64,000 nt of DNA from Neoroseomonas terrae. GTDB lineage: Bacteria > Pseudomonadota > Alphaproteobacteria > Acetobacterales > Acetobacteraceae. A program made the position numbers and the translations under genes. Numbering within the stretch: position 1 is the first letter of the stretch; every line of letters begins with the position of its first letter. This document shows, piece by piece, positions 62,660 to 64,000 of the stretch. The notes beneath the pieces were generated by a model. The model made no database searches. It was not told the origin of the DNA and saw nothing but the letters and a program-made list of their open reading frames with translations. The stretch lies in NCBI RefSeq assembly GCF_018129025.1, contig NZ_JAAEDI010000017.1, positions 1 through 64,000 on the forward strand, in the 5' to 3' direction.

Positions 62660-64000
62660 TGGACGCTGCCTTGCACGACCTGACCCTCGCCGAGGTTTCC
62701 GCCGCCATCGCCCGGCGCCGACTCTCGCCGGTCGACTATCTCGACGCCCTGCACGCACGGTTCGAAGCGCTGGAGCCGCGGCTCAACACCACCATCCTGC
62801 CGCTGTGGGAATCGGCGCGGGAAGACGCGAAGAAGGCCGCGCGGCGCATCGCCCGGTCCGGCCCACGCTCGCCGATCGACGGGCTGCCGATCGGGCTGAA
62901 GGACATCATCGACCTCGCCGGTCACCCGACGACCTGCCATTCGCGGCATCTGCTGGACAATGCGAAGCAGGCCGACGCGGCGGTGGTCGTGGCGCTGCGC
63001 GCGGCCGGCGCGATCTTCCCGGCGAAGCTCGCGACGCATGAATTCGCGATCGGCGGACCGGCCTTCGACCAGGCCTTCCCCCCGGCCCGCAACCCGTGGA
63101 ACCCGGCGCACCATCCGGGTGGTTCGTCATCCGGTTCGGGATCGATCGTCGGCGCGCAGATCCTGCCGGCGGCGCTCGGCACGGACACGGCAGGCTCGGT
63201 GCGCCACCCGGCAAGCCATTGCGGCATCGTCGGCATGAAGGCGACCTACGGGCTCGTCTCGCGCCGCGGCGTGTTTCCGCTGTCCTATACGCTCGACCAT
63301 GTCGGTCCGATGACGAAGGACGTCGCCTCCAACGCATTGCTGCTCGGCATCATGGCTGGGCACGACCCGGAGGATCCGGGCTCCGCCGTACGCAGGACCG
63401 AACGCTACGGCCGGCACATGAAGAAGGGGCTGAAGGGGCTGACCATCGGCTTCGTGCGGCACTTCCACGAAAGCGACCAGCCCGCCGCGCCCGAGGTGGC
63501 CGCCGCCCTGGACGCCGCCGCGAAGCTGCTGGCGAAGGAAGGGGCGAAGATCAGGACCGTCACCCTGCCTTCGCTGAACGAATTCGCCGGGGTGAACCGC
63601 ACCGTCCTGCTCTCCGAGGCCGCCGCCATCCATGGGCGCTGGCTGCGGGACGCGCCGGAGGGCTATTCCGACCTGACCCGCAAGCGCCTCGCCCCAGGCC
63701 TGTTCATTCGCGCCGAGGACTACGTCCAGGCGCAGCGCCGCCGACGCGAACTGGTCGCGGCTGTGGAGGACGTCTTCGCCGGCGTCGATTTGCTGCTCAC
63801 GGCGTCCTCGATGGACCCGGCCTGCCGCATCGACGATGCGGCCGCCATCGAGATCACCTATCCGCGCCAGGCGCGTACGGGCTTCAACGTCACCGGCCAC
63901 CCCGCCCTGACGCTGATGTGCGGCCTGACGAAGGAGGATCGCCTGCCGCTTTCCCTCCAACTCGTTGGCCGCTTCTTCGATGAGGCGACGATCTATCGCG
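62659..64000 (+). CDS. Amidase, amidase-signature family (3' end beyond window)
   Basis: At least 447 residues are in the window and the frame stays open to base 64000. The triad is visible: Lys81 in GLPIGLKDIIDLAG, Ser156 in HHPGGSSSGSGSIVGAQ and Ser180 in GTDTAGSVRHPASHCG. The start overlaps the small AtzG-like gene, suggesting a two-subunit hydrolase like AtzEG, which acts on biuret-type compounds. The actual substrate is unassigned. Stop codon is not seen. Confidence 0.9.
   Translation, partial: MDAALHDLTLAEVSAAIARRRLSPVDYLDALHARFEALEPRLNTTILPLWESAREDAKKAARRIARSGPRSPIDGLPIGLKDIIDLAGHPTTCHSRHLLDNAKQADAAVVVALRAAGAIFPAKLATHEFAIGGPAFDQAFPPARNPWNPAHHPGGSSSGSGSIVGAQILPAALGTDTAGSVRHPASHCGIVGMKATYGLVSRRGVFPLSYTLDHVGPMTKDVASNALLLGIMAGHDPEDPGSAVRRTERYGRHMKKGLKGLTIGFVRHFHESDQPAAPEVAAALDAAAKLLAKEGAKIRTVTLPSLNEFAGVNRTVLLSEAAAIHGRWLRDAPEGYSDLTRKRLAPGLFIRAEDYVQAQRRRRELVAAVEDVFAGVDLLLTASSMDPACRIDDAAAIEITYPRQARTGFNVTGHPALTLMCGLTKEDRLPLSLQLVGRFFDEATIYR

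Overview
The window is a high-GC (roughly 68-70 %) alphaproteobacterial chromosome segment, most likely from an Acetobacteraceae member of the Roseomonas type. The grounds are four solitary Bug/TctC-type periplasmic binding proteins, a hyuAB cluster, xseB-ispA-dxs in alphaproteobacterial order, an Usg-family gene beside groESL with two CIRCE operators, and a DinB with an N-terminal zinc ribbon. This placement is inferred from gene content; no rRNA or tRNA was found to confirm it.

Layout. 1-1.6 kb: end of a dTDP-rhamnose cluster (rfbA partial, rfbC, rfbD). 1.7-8.2 kb, minus strand: a complete Mrp cation/proton antiporter operon with fused mrpAB, led by a PtsN-like EIIA gene. 8.4-18 kb: transport and catabolism (family-5 peptide-type binding protein, two Bug proteins, a LysR regulator divergent from a Bug-hyuA-hyuB operon, a PPC/DUF296 protein). 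18-30 kb, mostly minus strand: a lone CoxL-like molybdoenzyme subunit, an RND efflux pair, a tandem Usp protein, an MFS-RidA-GlcD operon and an amidinotransferase-fold hydrolase. 30-33 kb, plus strand: HpaI-type aldolase, thioesterase, GMC oxidoreductase.

33-49 kb: dinB, a ROK kinase, a coupled tusA-HDAC pair followed by a NYN/LOTUS gene, a Bug protein, the isoprenoid block xseB-ispA-dxs, cls, tlyA, an ArsR regulator with its operator over its own start codon, a BNR-repeat protein overlapping a MoaD/ThiS-like gene, a peptidoglycan-binding protein, an amidase and usg. 49-53 kb: groESL with two CIRCE elements and a strong terminator, a Bug protein, cspA. 53-64 kb: a PLP dehydratase-amidohydrolase pair, MFS, a TRAP binding protein without membrane subunits, then a minus-strand run CaiB transferase, bioY, HMG-CoA lyase-like enzyme, lipoprotein serine protease, and finally a small AtzG/GatC-like gene translationally coupled to an amidase cut by the window end.

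The strongest unexplained structure is a family of composite repeats of about 220 bp between 34 and 58 kb. Each full copy has two hairpin-bearing ends facing each other, so it looks like a paired REP element or a non-coding miniature inverted-repeat element. There are three well-kept full copies, one diverged full copy and three half copies, all in intergenic space and all absent from the first 34 kb. Other regulatory structures are the ArsR operator, the two CIRCE sites around a TTGACG promoter, and three further operator-like dyads.
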